This document shows positions 34,005 through 43,072 of a DNA stretch of 64,000 bases, piece after piece. The position numbers and the translations under genes were made by a program. This DNA comes from Alphaproteobacteria bacterium. GTDB taxonomy: Bacteria > Pseudomonadota > Alphaproteobacteria > Rhizobiales > JAJFHC01. The stretch spans positions 1 to 64,000 of the forward strand of contig JAJFHD010000056.1 of NCBI GenBank assembly GCA_021775805.1, written 5' to 3'. How positions within the stretch are numbered: position 1 is the stretch's first letter; every line of letters starts with the position of its first letter. A model generated the notes under the pieces. The model searched no databases, was not told the origin of the DNA, and worked only from the letters and a program-made list of their open reading frames with translations.

Positions 34005-34574
34005 ATGAATGCGCGCACGTTATGTCTCGGTATCCTCTCGTTTGGGGATGCCACGGGGTACGAAATCAAGAAGATGGTTGAGGACGGCATGTTCAACCAC
34101 TTCATTGAGGCCAGTTACGGGTCGATCTACCCTGCCCTCACCCGGATGACCGAGGATGGGTTGCTGACCTGCCGGGAAGAAATCCAGACCGGCAGGCCGG
34201 ACAAGAAGGTCTATGCGATCACGCTTGCCGGGCGAACAGAGCTGGAGTCGACGCTGTCGGAACACCCCAGAGACGACAAATTTAAGTCAGAATTCCTGTT
34301 CATCATGCTGCTGTCGAAGAACCTGCCGCGCACCCATGTGGCGCAAATATATCTCAAGCGCCTTGAAGATGTGCGGGCCGAGTACGACATGATCCGCAAG
34401 ATGGCCGGCGAATGCGACGAAGCAGGAACCCGGTTTGTCACCGGATACGGACTGGCCATATTCGAAGCGAAAATCAAATACCTTGAACAGAATGCCGGTT
34501 TTGCCGGGCTCGACGCCTCCGCCGTTATGGAGTCTGTCGCACCCCAGACCAACGGACGAGACGCGGCGGAGTAG
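34005..34574 (+). CDS. PadR-family transcriptional regulator
   Basis: The 189-residue protein has the PadR winged helix (residues about 5-85: LGILSFGDATGYEIKKMVED, then EASYGSIYPALTRMTEDGLL and GRPDKKVYAITLAG) and a C-terminal helical dimerisation region (Vir_act_alpha_C type). Family members usually repress efflux or detoxification genes until a phenolic or drug-like ligand binds. Two efflux genes follow after 5 bases, forming one operon with it. The repeat array upstream is the likely operator. The ribosome-binding site before the ATG at 34005 is weak. Confidence 0.9.
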   Translation: MNARTLCLGILSFGDATGYEIKKMVEDGMFNHFIEASYGSIYPALTRMTEDGLLTCREEIQTGRPDKKVYAITLAGRTELESTLSEHPRDDKFKSEFLFIMLLSKNLPRTHVAQIYLKRLEDVRAEYDMIRKMAGECDEAGTRFVTGYGLAIFEAKIKYLEQNAGFAGLDASAVMESVAPQTNGRDAAE

Positions 34575-34579
34575 AGACG

Positions 34580-35671
34580 ATGAAGATCAAACGTTCCTAT
34601 TACTGGGCGGGTGCCGTCACGATTGCCATTGGCGTGTGGATGGGCTCGGGGCTGGTGCAGATGCCAGAGCCGGCGCCCGAGCAGGAGACCAAGGCGGAAA
34701 CGGACCGTCCGTTCCGGGTCGAGGTCAGGCGGATATCGTCTCGTCAACGCGAGGCGCGTCTGGTCATGCGCGGGCGTACCGAAGCCTTCCGGCGGGTCGA
34801 CGCCCGGGCACGGACTGCCGGCATTGTCGAAGAAGTGGCCGTTGACGAAGGCCGTACGGTGAAGGCCGGTGATCTGCTCTGCCGGCTCGACATGGCTTCG
34901 CGCTATGCCCAGCTCGCTGAGGCAAAGGCAAAACTCAAAAGTGCCGAACTTGAACTGAAGGTTGCCGACGACCTGGTGAAACAGAAGTTTGCGTCAAAGA
35001 CCCGCCAGGCCTCAGACAAAGCCAAGTTTGACGCCGCCCAATCGGCAGTCGAGCTGATGCAGCGCGAGATGAGCTACACCAAAATCACCGCCCCGATTGA
35101 CGGCCTCATCGATACGCGCCCGGCCGAGCCCGGGAGTTTCCTTCAGGTCGGCTCTGTGTGTGCACGCGTACTTGTGCTCGATCCACTGCTTATCGTGGGT
35201 CAGGTTTCAGAACGCGAGATCGCTGCCTTGACGCCCGGCATGAACGGTACCGCCAACCTTGTGACCGGCGAAACTGTTGAAGGCACAATCCGCCATGTGG
35301 CGACGTCGGCCGATGCCGCGACCCGGACATTCCGGGTTGAACTTGCGGTACCGAATCCGGGCAAGAAACTGCGCGACGGGGTGACGAGCGACGTCACCAT
35401 ACCGCTGGCGACCAAGAATGCGCACAAGTTCTCGCCTGCGGTCCTCACCCTGAACGACAATGGTGAAATCGGCGTCCGCGTGGTCGATGCCTCCAACATT
35501 GTGCGATTTGCTCCAGTCAAGATCCTGGCCGACGACAAGGACGGTATCTGGGTCGCAGGCCTGCCGGAGACCGTGACACTGATCACGGTGGGTCAGGAAT
35601 ACGTAACCGAAGGCCAGAAGGTCGAACCGGTTCACGAGGCTGCCAGCCTGGTCGAGGAGACAGTCCAATGA
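34580..35671 (+). CDS. RND efflux periplasmic adaptor (membrane fusion protein)
   Basis: The 363-residue protein has an N-terminal membrane anchor (YYWAGAVTIAIGVWMGSGL), a lipoyl/barrel-sandwich half (ARTAGIVEEVAVDEGRTVKAGDLL), a helical hairpin (about 105-145), the second lipoyl half (YTKITAPIDGLIDTRPAEPGSFL) and a beta-barrel domain. No lipobox cysteine is seen, so it is anchored by the span. It links the inner-membrane pump to an outer-membrane channel, and no channel gene is in the operon. Its stop overlaps the permease start as ATGA (35668-35671), giving translational coupling. Confidence 0.92.
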   Translation: MKIKRSYYWAGAVTIAIGVWMGSGLVQMPEPAPEQETKAETDRPFRVEVRRISSRQREARLVMRGRTEAFRRVDARARTAGIVEEVAVDEGRTVKAGDLLCRLDMASRYAQLAEAKAKLKSAELELKVADDLVKQKFASKTRQASDKAKFDAAQSAVELMQREMSYTKITAPIDGLIDTRPAEPGSFLQVGSVCARVLVLDPLLIVGQVSEREIAALTPGMNGTANLVTGETVEGTIRHVATSADAATRTFRVELAVPNPGKKLRDGVTSDVTIPLATKNAHKFSPAVLTLNDNGEIGVRVVDASNIVRFAPVKILADDKDGIWVAGLPETVTLITVGQEYVTEGQKVEPVHEAASLVEETVQ

Positions 35672-38600
35672 TGCAGGCTCTTGCCGCAATCCTTGGCCGG
35701 CCGCGAACCGTCCTGACCCTGATGGTAGTGATGATCGCCGCCGGCATCTTTTCCTACATCACGATCCCCAAGGAAGCGGACCCGGATATCCAGGTGCCGG
35801 TGTTCTATGTCTCGATTCCACTGCAGGGCATTTCACCTGAAGACTCCGAACGCCTCCTGGTCAAGCCAATGGAGTCCGAACTGCGCGGCCTGGAAGGCCT
35901 GAAGGAGATCACCTCGATCGCCGGCCAGGGCCATGCCGGTGTCATCCTGGAGTTCCATGTGGGCATCGACAACGACGCGGCTGAGCAGAATGTGCGCGAG
36001 AAGGTCGACCTCGCCAAGGCCGAACTGCCGTCGGATGCGGAAGAACCGACGGTCACCGAATTCAACCTGAGTCTGTTCCCCGTGATCGTCGTTACCCTGT
36101 CGGGCGATGTGCCGGAACGCACGCTCTACCGCCACGCCCGAAAACTCAAGGACAAGGTCGAAGCCATTCCGTCGGTGCTGCGCGCCGACCTGAAGGGCCA
36201 TCGCGAAGAGCTGGTCGAAATCATCATCGATAACGCCAAGCTTGAGTCCTACAACGTTACCCAGCAAGAGCTGGTAAACGCCGTTACTCAGAACAACCGG
36301 CTGGTGGCGGCAGGCTCGCTGGATACCGGCAAGGGCCGCTTCAACGTCAAGGTGCCGGGCCTGTTCGAGACCGCGAGCGACATTTTCAAACTGCCGGTCA
36401 AGGTATCGGGCGACGGTGTCGTCACCCTTTCCGACATCGCCGAAATCCGCCGGACTTTCAAGGACCCGACCCGGTTTGCCCGCCTGAATGGCAAACCGGC
36501 GATCGCCATCGACGTCATCAAGCGGATCGGCACCAACATTGTCGACAACAACAGGGCTGTCGGCGAAGTGGTCAAGGCGGAGACCAAGGACTGGCCCAAG
36601 TCGATCAAGATCAACTACACACTCGACCAGTCAAAGACGATTTTCGAAGTCCTGGGCTCGCTCCAGTCGGCGATCATGACCGCCATCGCGCTGGTGATGA
36701 TCGTGGTGGTGGCAGCACTCGGCATGCGTTCTGCATTGTTGGTCGGGTTGGCGATCCCGGCTTCGTTCATGATCGGCTTCCTGCTGGTCGGCTTCATGGG
36801 GCTGACCGTCAACATGATGCTGATGTTCGGCATGGTGCTGACCGTGGGCATGCTGGTCGATGGCGCCATCGTGGTGGTCGAATATGCCGACCGCAAGATG
36901 GCCGAAGGCCTCGACCGCAAGCCGGCCTATCTGTTGGCTGCTCAGCGCATGTTCTGGCCGATCGTGTCGTCCACCGCGACCACCCTTGCAGCCTTCCTGC
37001 CGATGCTCCTGTGGCCCGGCGTATCGGGCGAATTCATGAGCTTCCTGCCGATTACGGTAATCATCGTGCTCAGCGCATCCCTGGTCACCGCCATGATCTT
37101 CCTGCCTGTGCTGGGTGGCATCTTCGGCAAGTCGGAGGCCCAGGCCGACGACCCCCTCACACAACTTGCTGCCGGCGGCGACGGCGACATTTCAAAGCTG
37201 CCCGGCCTTGCCGGCGCCTATGTCAGGCTGTTGATTCGCCTGATCCGCGCGCCACTGCTGGTCACGGCGTTTGCGATTGTCGTCATGATCGGCACCTTCC
37301 AGATATTTGGAGCCTACAACAACGGCGTCACCTTCTTCATCGACACCGAGCCGGAGCAGGCAATTGTCCATGTAAGCGCACGCGGCAACCTGTCGGCGCG
37401 GGAGCAACTTGACCTGACGCGACGGGTCGAGAAGGTGGTGCTCGGGATTGAGGGTATCGAGTCGGTATCCACCACCACCGGCGATTCCGGCGCGGGGCCC
37501 GAGGTCGGCGGTTCCCAGGACCAGCCCAAGGACCAGATCGGCCAGATGACGATCGAACTCCTGCCGTTCGACCAGCGCCGCCGCGGCGCTCTGATCCTGC
37601 AAGAAGTGCGCGACAAGACCGCCTCCCTGCCCGGCCTCAAGGTCGAGGTCCGCAAACGTGAGGATGGCCCGCCGACGGGCAAGGCGATCCGCCTGCAGGT
37701 CAAGGCCGGCGATCATGAAACCGCCATGTCAACCGCTGGGCGTGTCCGCGATCACCTGGAGACGATGGACGGGCTGATCGACATCGAGGACGGCCGTCCG
37801 CTGCCCGGCATCGAATGGGAGCTTGAAGTCGACCGCGAGGAAGCCGGCCGTTTTGGCGCCGATATCGTGTCGGTCGGCGCCTTGGTCCAGATGATTACAA
37901 ACGGCATCCTGATCGGCACCTACCGGCCCGACGACAGCGACGACGAAGTCGATATCCGGGTGCGGTTTCCCGAGGCCCAACGCACGATCGTGCAGCTCGA
38001 CCAGTTGAAACTGCGGACCCAGAACGGGCTGGTGCCAATCAGCAATTTCGTCAAGCGCACGCCCAAGCCGCGCGTCGACTCGATTACCCGCAAGGACGGC
38101 CTGATTTCCGTCGACGTCAAGGCCAACACCGTTGCCGGAGTGCTCGGCGATACCAAGGTGCGCGAGCTTCAGGCATGGCTCGATTCCCATAAATGGCCAG
38201 ACAGCGTTGCCTTCAAGTTCCGGGGTGCCGATGAAGAACAGAAGGACTCGTTCGCCTTTCTCATGAAGGCCATGGTCGGTGCCCTGTTCCTGATGTTCAT
38301 CATTCTGGTGACCCAGTTCAACAGCTTCTACCACACCCTGCTGACCCTCTCGACCGTTGTCATGTCCGTGGTCGGCGTCCTGCTCGGCATGCTGATTACC
38401 GGCCAGGCCTTCTCCGTGATCATGACCGGAACGGGGATCGTGGCGCTGGCCGGAATCGTGGTGAACAACTCGATCGTGCTGATCGATACCTACCACCGGC
38501 TGCGAGAGACGGGCATGGACGTGATCGATGCCGTGTTGCGGACCGCCGCCCAGAGGCTGCGCCCGGTTCTGCTGACCACCGGCACGACGATCTGCGGCCT

Positions 38601-38904
38601 GCTGCCGATGGCGCTGCAGATCAATTTCGACTTTTTCACCCGGACGATCTCGTTCGGCGGCGTAACGTCGGTGTGGTGGGTGCAGCTGTCGACCGCGATC
38701 ATCTTCGGGCTGGGGTTCGCGACCCTGCTGACCCTGGTGCTGACCCCTGTCCTGATCGCCGCACCTACCGTCTACAAGCGCCGCTGGCAGGCATGGCGCA
38801 GCAAGCGTTCGGGCAGAGGCACCCTTCCCGTCGACCGCGACGGCCGGACGCCGAAGTCGCAAACCAAGGAAATGATCCCAGGCTACGTGGAAGCCGCCGA
38901 GTAG
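35668..38904 (+). CDS. RND efflux permease (AcrB/HAE-like)
   Basis: The 1078-residue inner-membrane pump has the twelve-span, two-repeat RND layout with two large periplasmic loops. The first helix includes RPRTVLTLMVVMIAAGIFSY. Span four reads LTVGMLVDGAIVVVEYADRKM, so only one of the two adjacent aspartates of AcrB (VDDAIV) is present, the second being glycine. Proton-driven export of drugs, detergents or lipid-like compounds as a homotrimer is expected. The C-terminus ends in a basic tail. Start ATG 35668 overlaps the adaptor stop. Control by the PadR repressor is inferred from the operon. Confidence 0.93.
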   Translation: MMQALAAILGRPRTVLTLMVVMIAAGIFSYITIPKEADPDIQVPVFYVSIPLQGISPEDSERLLVKPMESELRGLEGLKEITSIAGQGHAGVILEFHVGIDNDAAEQNVREKVDLAKAELPSDAEEPTVTEFNLSLFPVIVVTLSGDVPERTLYRHARKLKDKVEAIPSVLRADLKGHREELVEIIIDNAKLESYNVTQQELVNAVTQNNRLVAAGSLDTGKGRFNVKVPGLFETASDIFKLPVKVSGDGVVTLSDIAEIRRTFKDPTRFARLNGKPAIAIDVIKRIGTNIVDNNRAVGEVVKAETKDWPKSIKINYTLDQSKTIFEVLGSLQSAIMTAIALVMIVVVAALGMRSALLVGLAIPASFMIGFLLVGFMGLTVNMMLMFGMVLTVGMLVDGAIVVVEYADRKMAEGLDRKPAYLLAAQRMFWPIVSSTATTLAAFLPMLLWPGVSGEFMSFLPITVIIVLSASLVTAMIFLPVLGGIFGKSEAQADDPLTQLAAGGDGDISKLPGLAGAYVRLLIRLIRAPLLVTAFAIVVMIGTFQIFGAYNNGVTFFIDTEPEQAIVHVSARGNLSAREQLDLTRRVEKVVLGIEGIESVSTTTGDSGAGPEVGGSQDQPKDQIGQMTIELLPFDQRRRGALILQEVRDKTASLPGLKVEVRKREDGPPTGKAIRLQVKAGDHETAMSTAGRVRDHLETMDGLIDIEDGRPLPGIEWELEVDREEAGRFGADIVSVGALVQMITNGILIGTYRPDDSDDEVDIRVRFPEAQRTIVQLDQLKLRTQNGLVPISNFVKRTPKPRVDSITRKDGLISVDVKANTVAGVLGDTKVRELQAWLDSHKWPDSVAFKFRGADEEQKDSFAFLMKAMVGALFLMFIILVTQFNSFYHTLLTLSTVVMSVVGVLLGMLITGQAFSVIMTGTGIVALAGIVVNNSIVLIDTYHRLRETGMDVIDAVLRTAAQRLRPVLLTTGTTICGLLPMALQINFDFFTRTISFGGVTSVWWVQLSTAIIFGLGFATLLTLVLTPVLIAAPTVYKRRWQAWRSKRSGRGTLPVDRDGRTPKSQTKEMIPGYVEAAE

Positions 38905-38905
38905 G

Positions 38906-39115
38906 CGGGACCGCCCTAAACGCAAACACCTGAAATCGGAACGGGCCCGGATCACACTACGTGTGTCCGGGGAACGGTGTGGTTTCCCGGGCGCGATGCG
39001 GCACGCCGGTGCTGCGTCGCTGAACCGGGACCGCGCCAAACACAGACGACTGAGACTGGAACGGCCCGGGCTCACGCTGCGCATGTCCGGGGAACGACTG
39101 TCGTTTCCCCGACGC
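38906..39115. repeat. Two diverged 89-90 bp direct repeats with palindromic cores, period 120 bp
   Basis: Copy one (38906-38994) and copy two (39026-39115) share CGGGACCG, a core with CCCGG and TCCGGGGAACG, and a TTTCCC end. Each core can fold, the first with CACAC (38953-38957) pairing GTGTG (38961-38965) inside CCCGG/CCGGG. Between the copies another hairpin, GCGATGCGGCAC/GTGCTGCGTCGC (38993-39020), occurs. This looks like palindromic extragenic repeats between the RND and benE genes and may stop transcription. Confidence 0.65.
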
Positions 39116-39204
39116 TATTGCCGTGTTGACAGCATGGACTTCCGCACGCCACAAGTTGAAACACCAATACACGACACCATGCGACACAATCGGGGGTTCG
39201 TGAG

Positions 39205-40401
39205 ATGCGCGGATCTTATTCCTTGTCGGCTTTTTCAGCCGGACTGCTGGCCGCCTTCGTCGGGTTTGCCGGATCCTTTGCGGTCATCATCCAGGGCCTG
39301 ACGGCGGTAGGTGCGAGCCAGGAGGAGGCTGCGTCCGGCCTGCTGGCCCTGTCGATTGCCATGGGCGTATGCGCGATCTATCTCAGCCTCAAGAGCCGAC
39401 TGCCAATCTCGATTGCCTGGTCGACGCCGGGGGTCGCCCTGCTGGCCACTTCCGGTGCCGTCGAGGGCGGATTTCCCGCAGCAGTGGGTGCGTTCATGCT
39501 CACGAGCATCCTGATCATCGTGTCCGGCCTCTGGAAACCACTCGGTCGTTGGGTGTCGGCCATCCCCTCGTCACTGGCAAACGCCATGCTGGCGGGCGTT
39601 CTGTTCGGTCTGTGTCTGGCGCCAGTAAAAGCCATCGGAGAGGTTCCCGCACTCGCCATTCCGATCGTGCTGACCTGGGCAATCACGGGCCGCTTCAAGC
39701 GTCTGTTCGCAGTTCCTGCAGCAGTCCTCGTGGCCGCCGTTCTGGTCTTTACAACCACGCCGCAAATCGCCCTTGAGGGCGTGTCGTTATGGCCGCAACC
39801 GGTTCTGGTTCAACCAACGATCACGGTCTCCAGCATCATCGGCATCGCCCTGCCGCTTTTCATCGTGACCATGGCGTCCCAGAACATTCCGGGCCTCGCC
39901 GTCCTTCACGCCAACGGCTTCCACCCGCCCGCAAGCCCCCTGTTCACCACCACGGGCGTGTTCGGACTTGCCGCGACCCCGTTCGGCGGACATGCGATCA
40001 ACCTTGCTGCCATTACGGCGGCCATCTGTGCCGGCGAAGAGGCCCATCCGGATCCGAAAAAGCGCTACTGGGCGGCGGTAACCGCAGGTGTGGCCTACGT
40101 GTTCTTCGGCTTGCTTGCCGGTATCGCCACCGCCTTTATCAGTGCTTCACCGCCGATCCTGATCGAAGCCGTTGCAGGTCTTGCACTGCTGGGCGCCTTC
40201 GGTTCCGCTGTACAGGGAGCGGTAGCCGACGCCGCTGACCGCGAGGCCGCCGTCATTACGTTTCTGGCAACCGCCTCCGGGCTGACATTCTTCGGCATCA
40301 GCGGCGCCTTCTGGGGCCTGGTGGCCGGTGCTGCGATGCTCTTGCTGATGCGCGGCAAATCGGCATTTACAAGACCGGAATCCGAGACGGACCGGCCCTG
40401 A
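39205..40401 (+). CDS. benE: BenE-family benzoate/H+ symporter-like transporter
   Basis: The 398-residue inner-membrane protein has about twelve spans and the BenE pattern: SAFSAGLLAAFVGFAGSFAV at the start, ISIAWSTPGVALLATSG in the first repeat, LFIVTMASQNIPGLAVL, and TPFGGHAINLAAITAAICAG. This matches BenE proteins over the full length. Transport of benzoate or a related aromatic acid with protons is the family role; no benABC genes are in the window. The ATG at 39205 is preceded by GTTCGTGAG, a weak ribosome-binding site. It converges on the 2-hydroxyacid dehydrogenase gene, only 6 bases away. Confidence 0.88.
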   Translation: MRGSYSLSAFSAGLLAAFVGFAGSFAVIIQGLTAVGASQEEAASGLLALSIAMGVCAIYLSLKSRLPISIAWSTPGVALLATSGAVEGGFPAAVGAFMLTSILIIVSGLWKPLGRWVSAIPSSLANAMLAGVLFGLCLAPVKAIGEVPALAIPIVLTWAITGRFKRLFAVPAAVLVAAVLVFTTTPQIALEGVSLWPQPVLVQPTITVSSIIGIALPLFIVTMASQNIPGLAVLHANGFHPPASPLFTTTGVFGLAATPFGGHAINLAAITAAICAGEEAHPDPKKRYWAAVTAGVAYVFFGLLAGIATAFISASPPILIEAVAGLALLGAFGSAVQGAVADAADREAAVITFLATASGLTFFGISGAFWGLVAGAAMLLLMRGKSAFTRPESETDRP

Positions 40402-40407
40402 CAAGGC

Positions 40408-41346
40408 CTATTCCGTCACAGGCGTGAGGACGGGCTTGCCGGCGAAGTGAGCATCTAGATTGTTGACCACAAGGTCGGCCATGTCGTTTCTGGTCTGGAC
40501 AGTCGCCGAACCCTGGTGAGGCTGGAGCACGACGTTATCCATGGCAAACAGCTCTTCAGGCACACTGGGTTCGTCTGCAAACACATCGAGACCGGCAAAG
40601 CCGAGCGTGCCCTCCTGCAGGGCTGCCACCAAGGCCGGTTCGTCATGAACCGAGCCGCGCGCGATGTTGATGAATGTACCGTTGGGCCCGAGGGCGTCGA
40701 GTACCGAACGGTTGACGATGCCTCGGGTCGCCTCGCCTCCAGGACAGATTGCGATCACGGTGTCGCAAGACCGTGCCATCCCGACCAGATCGGCAAAATA
40801 CTCATAGGGCTGGTCGTCCTGTTTGCGTCGCCCGTGATAAGCGACCGTGCAGCCGAACATTTCAAGCTTGCGGGCAATGTCCTGGCCAATGCGGCCCAGG
40901 CCCAGAATGCCGATGCGGGTGTTGCGAATAGCCTGGGTCAGGGGTGGTGAGCCTTCTGCTACCCAGCGCCCGTCACGGACGTACCGATCATACAACACCA
41001 GCTTCCTGCTGACGGCGAGCAACAGCATGATTGCAGTGTTGGCAACTTCATCATTGAGCACGTCGGGTGTGTTGGTGACGACGATCCCCTTGCCCGCCGC
41101 ATGGGCGACATCGACGCCGTCATATCCGACCCCGAAGCTTGAGATGATCTCAAGACCGGGCAGCGCGTCCATGAGTGCGGCGTCCGCGACACCCATGGTC
41201 GCCACGCCACGAACGCCTGGTGCTACGGAGGCCAGCAAACCTGCTCTGTCGTCCGCTTTGTCCAGCCTGTGGACCGTATAAGAGTCCTCCAAAGCGTCAG
41301 CCACCCGTTGCATGATGGGAACGGGGATGAGAATTTCAGGCTTCAT
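40408..41346 (-). CDS. D-isomer-specific 2-hydroxyacid dehydrogenase
   Basis: The 312-residue enzyme reduces a 2-oxoacid such as glyoxylate or hydroxypyruvate with NAD(P)H. It has the nucleotide-binding motif GILGLGRIGQDIARKLEMFG (about residues 147-166), the arginine block NIARGSVHDEPALVAALQ, the glutamate block GLDVFADEPSVP, and the catalytic histidine of LQPHQGSAT. Length matches the family. The ATG at 41346 is the natural start. It is divergent from the metallo-hydrolase gene and shares a region with a perfect palindrome. Confidence 0.92.
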   Translation of the reverse strand: MKPEILIPVPIMQRVADALEDSYTVHRLDKADDRAGLLASVAPGVRGVATMGVADAALMDALPGLEIISSFGVGYDGVDVAHAAGKGIVVTNTPDVLNDEVANTAIMLLLAVSRKLVLYDRYVRDGRWVAEGSPPLTQAIRNTRIGILGLGRIGQDIARKLEMFGCTVAYHGRRKQDDQPYEYFADLVGMARSCDTVIAICPGGEATRGIVNRSVLDALGPNGTFINIARGSVHDEPALVAALQEGTLGFAGLDVFADEPSVPEELFAMDNVVLQPHQGSATVQTRNDMADLVVNNLDAHFAGKPVLTPVTE

Positions 41347-41410
41347 TCGATCTGGACTCCATGGTGATCGTTAACATGCCAGCAAAAAATATCCGGCCCT
41401 GCGCTGTCGC

Positions 41411-41432
41411 GTGCCCTTTGCACAAAGGGCAC
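41411..41432. promoter_or_regulatory. 10-bp perfect inverted repeat in divergent promoter region
   Basis: GTGCCCTTTG (41411-41420) and CAAAGGGCAC (41423-41432) are exact reverse complements with a 2-base centre. They lie 65 bases upstream of the dehydrogenase and about 100 bases upstream of the hydrolase. TTGACA (41443-41448) follows, a -35-like hexamer for the rightward gene. Lack of a T-run favours an operator over a terminator. Confidence 0.5.
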
Positions 41433-41531
41433 AGATCCCATATTGACAACAACTGGAATCGATCATGCTGATTCCGGATTGAGAAAAAACTGGATAGCAC
41501 GGCTCTTGCAATATTGGGAGACCAAACCGGA

Positions 41532-42534
41532 ATGAAACTTCGCCCTCGCCGAAACCCCTATTACTCGGGCCCTGTCAGCGATCACTTTGACGGTGTCCGG
41601 TTCTTCAATCCGGGGAAACCGCGCAAGGGCGGCCTGAGGCAGTTCCTGAAATGGCAATTGACCGCCAAATGGGAAGAATGGCCGAAATCTGTTGCACGTG
41701 GACTACCGGACAGGCCGCCGCCCCGTGTGGAAGGCGACACTTTGCGTGTCTGCTTCGTGGGCCACGCCACAGTCCTTGTCCAGACACAGAACCTCAACAT
41801 CATCACCGACCCGGTCTGGGCCAAACGGGCGAGCCCGTCCCAGCGTATCGGTCCACTGCGCGCCCAACCGCCCGGCATCGACTTCGACACACTGCCGCCG
41901 GTTGACGTAATTCTGCTGTCCCACAACCACTACGACCACATGGATCTGGCGACATTGCAGCGCATCCAGAAACGCGATGGCGCGCGCATCATCACGCCTT
42001 TGGGCAACGACACGATCATCACCGCTTTCGACAGATCGATGTCCGCTGAAGCCCACGACTGGGATGAGCGGATCGCCTTGAGCGACGAGGTACATGTCTA
42101 TCTCGACCGGACCCACCACTGGTCCGCACGCGGCGTTCGCGACCGCCAGATGGCGCTGTGGGCATCGTTTGCCGTTGGGACGCCGGGCGGCACGATCTAT
42201 TTTTTTTGTCGGCGATTCAGGGTATGGCGAGGGCGACTACTTTCGCAATGCTTTCGAGAAGTACGGCCCGTTCAGGCTCGCGATCCTGCCGATCGGCGCC
42301 TACGAACCACGGTGGTTCATGGCCTACTCGCACATGAACCCGCGCGAAGCGGTTCTGGCTCACCAGGACCTGGGCCGTCCGCCGACACTTGCGACTCATT
42401 TCGGCACGTTCCGCCTGACCAGTGAGGCCTGGGACGCGCCAGTCAAGGATCTGGAAAAGGCAAAAATGGACGCCGGGGTACCCGACGACCATTTTCGCGC
42501 TTTGTCTCCCGGGCAAGTCTGGGATGTTTCCTGA
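41532..42534 (+). pseudogene. MBL-fold metallo-hydrolase (NAPE-PLD/UlaG-like), frameshifted at an 8-T run
   Basis: The upstream frame encodes the N-terminal two thirds of a metallo-beta-lactamase-fold hydrolase: VGHATVLVQTQNLNIITDPVW and LLSHNHYDHMD with the metal-binding histidines. At eight Ts (42200-42207) the frame passes into IYFFCRRF and out of family. Dropping one T restores IYFFVGDSGYGEGDYF, followed by PIGAYEPRWFMAYSHMNPREA and THFGTFRLTSEAW, ending at 42534. The intact product would be about 333 residues and resemble N-acylphosphatidylethanolamine phospholipase D-like proteins. The run may be a sequencing or assembly error, a true lesion or a slippage site. The ATG at 41532 is the likely start. 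Confidence 0.8.
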
Positions 42535-42570
42535 AAACCGTTGGAGCGGTTTCGTTCCAGACCTGTTTTT

Positions 42571-42840
42571 CTATTTGTTCATTGCCTGTTTGATCACGCC
42601 GACGATGACCAACAGGATGGCACCGCCGATACCACCGCCAGCGACCTGCGATATGATCCCGCCGATGTCCATGCCGCCACTGGTACCGAGCACGCTTGAA
42701 AGTATCTGCCCGCCAATACCGCCGCCGACGATGCCGGCAATCGAATTGATCAGTACACCGAGGTTGAACTGCTTAAGCAGTGCGCCTGCAATATTGCCGC
42801 CTACTGCACCACTGATGAGCTGAATGATCAGTTGTTCCAT
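42571..42840 (-). CDS. Small glycine-zipper-like membrane protein, function unknown
   Basis: The 89-residue protein is almost wholly hydrophobic and rich in Gly, Ala, Ile and Ser. It has repeated small-residue patterns (SGAVGGNIAGALL, SIAGIVGGGIGGQIL, QVAGGGIGGAILLVIVGVI), suggesting two or three tightly packed membrane helices that may oligomerise. The C-terminus is basic (IKQAMNK). The ATG at 42840 has AAGGA and AAGGACC upstream. No function is assigned. Its end is 36 bases from the hydrolase stop, convergent. Confidence 0.65.
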   Translation of the reverse strand: MEQLIIQLISGAVGGNIAGALLKQFNLGVLINSIAGIVGGGIGGQILSSVLGTSGGMDIGGIISQVAGGGIGGAILLVIVGVIKQAMNK

Positions 42841-43072
42841 GGTCCTTGTTCCTTCACCATATGTTGGGGCTTGCCGCTACGCGGCTGCCCGCTGTTGCCC
42901 TCAACGAAATGGCTCAAGTCAACATCCCCCAAAACGATGTCCTGAACTGATTGCCATGATAGCCGAATTGTTCCGACCAAAGAACAAGAAAACGCGGCCT
43001 GCGTGTGTCAGACCCGACACCAATCAAAAGATGTGCGCACGGGCGATACTGATCAATCCTGGCGGAGTTCCA

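Noticed and set aside
37729..39084. Long minus-strand reading frame opposite the RND permease
   Set aside because: It is His/Asp/Gly-biased, typical of the antisense of a GC-rich gene, and lacks any motif.
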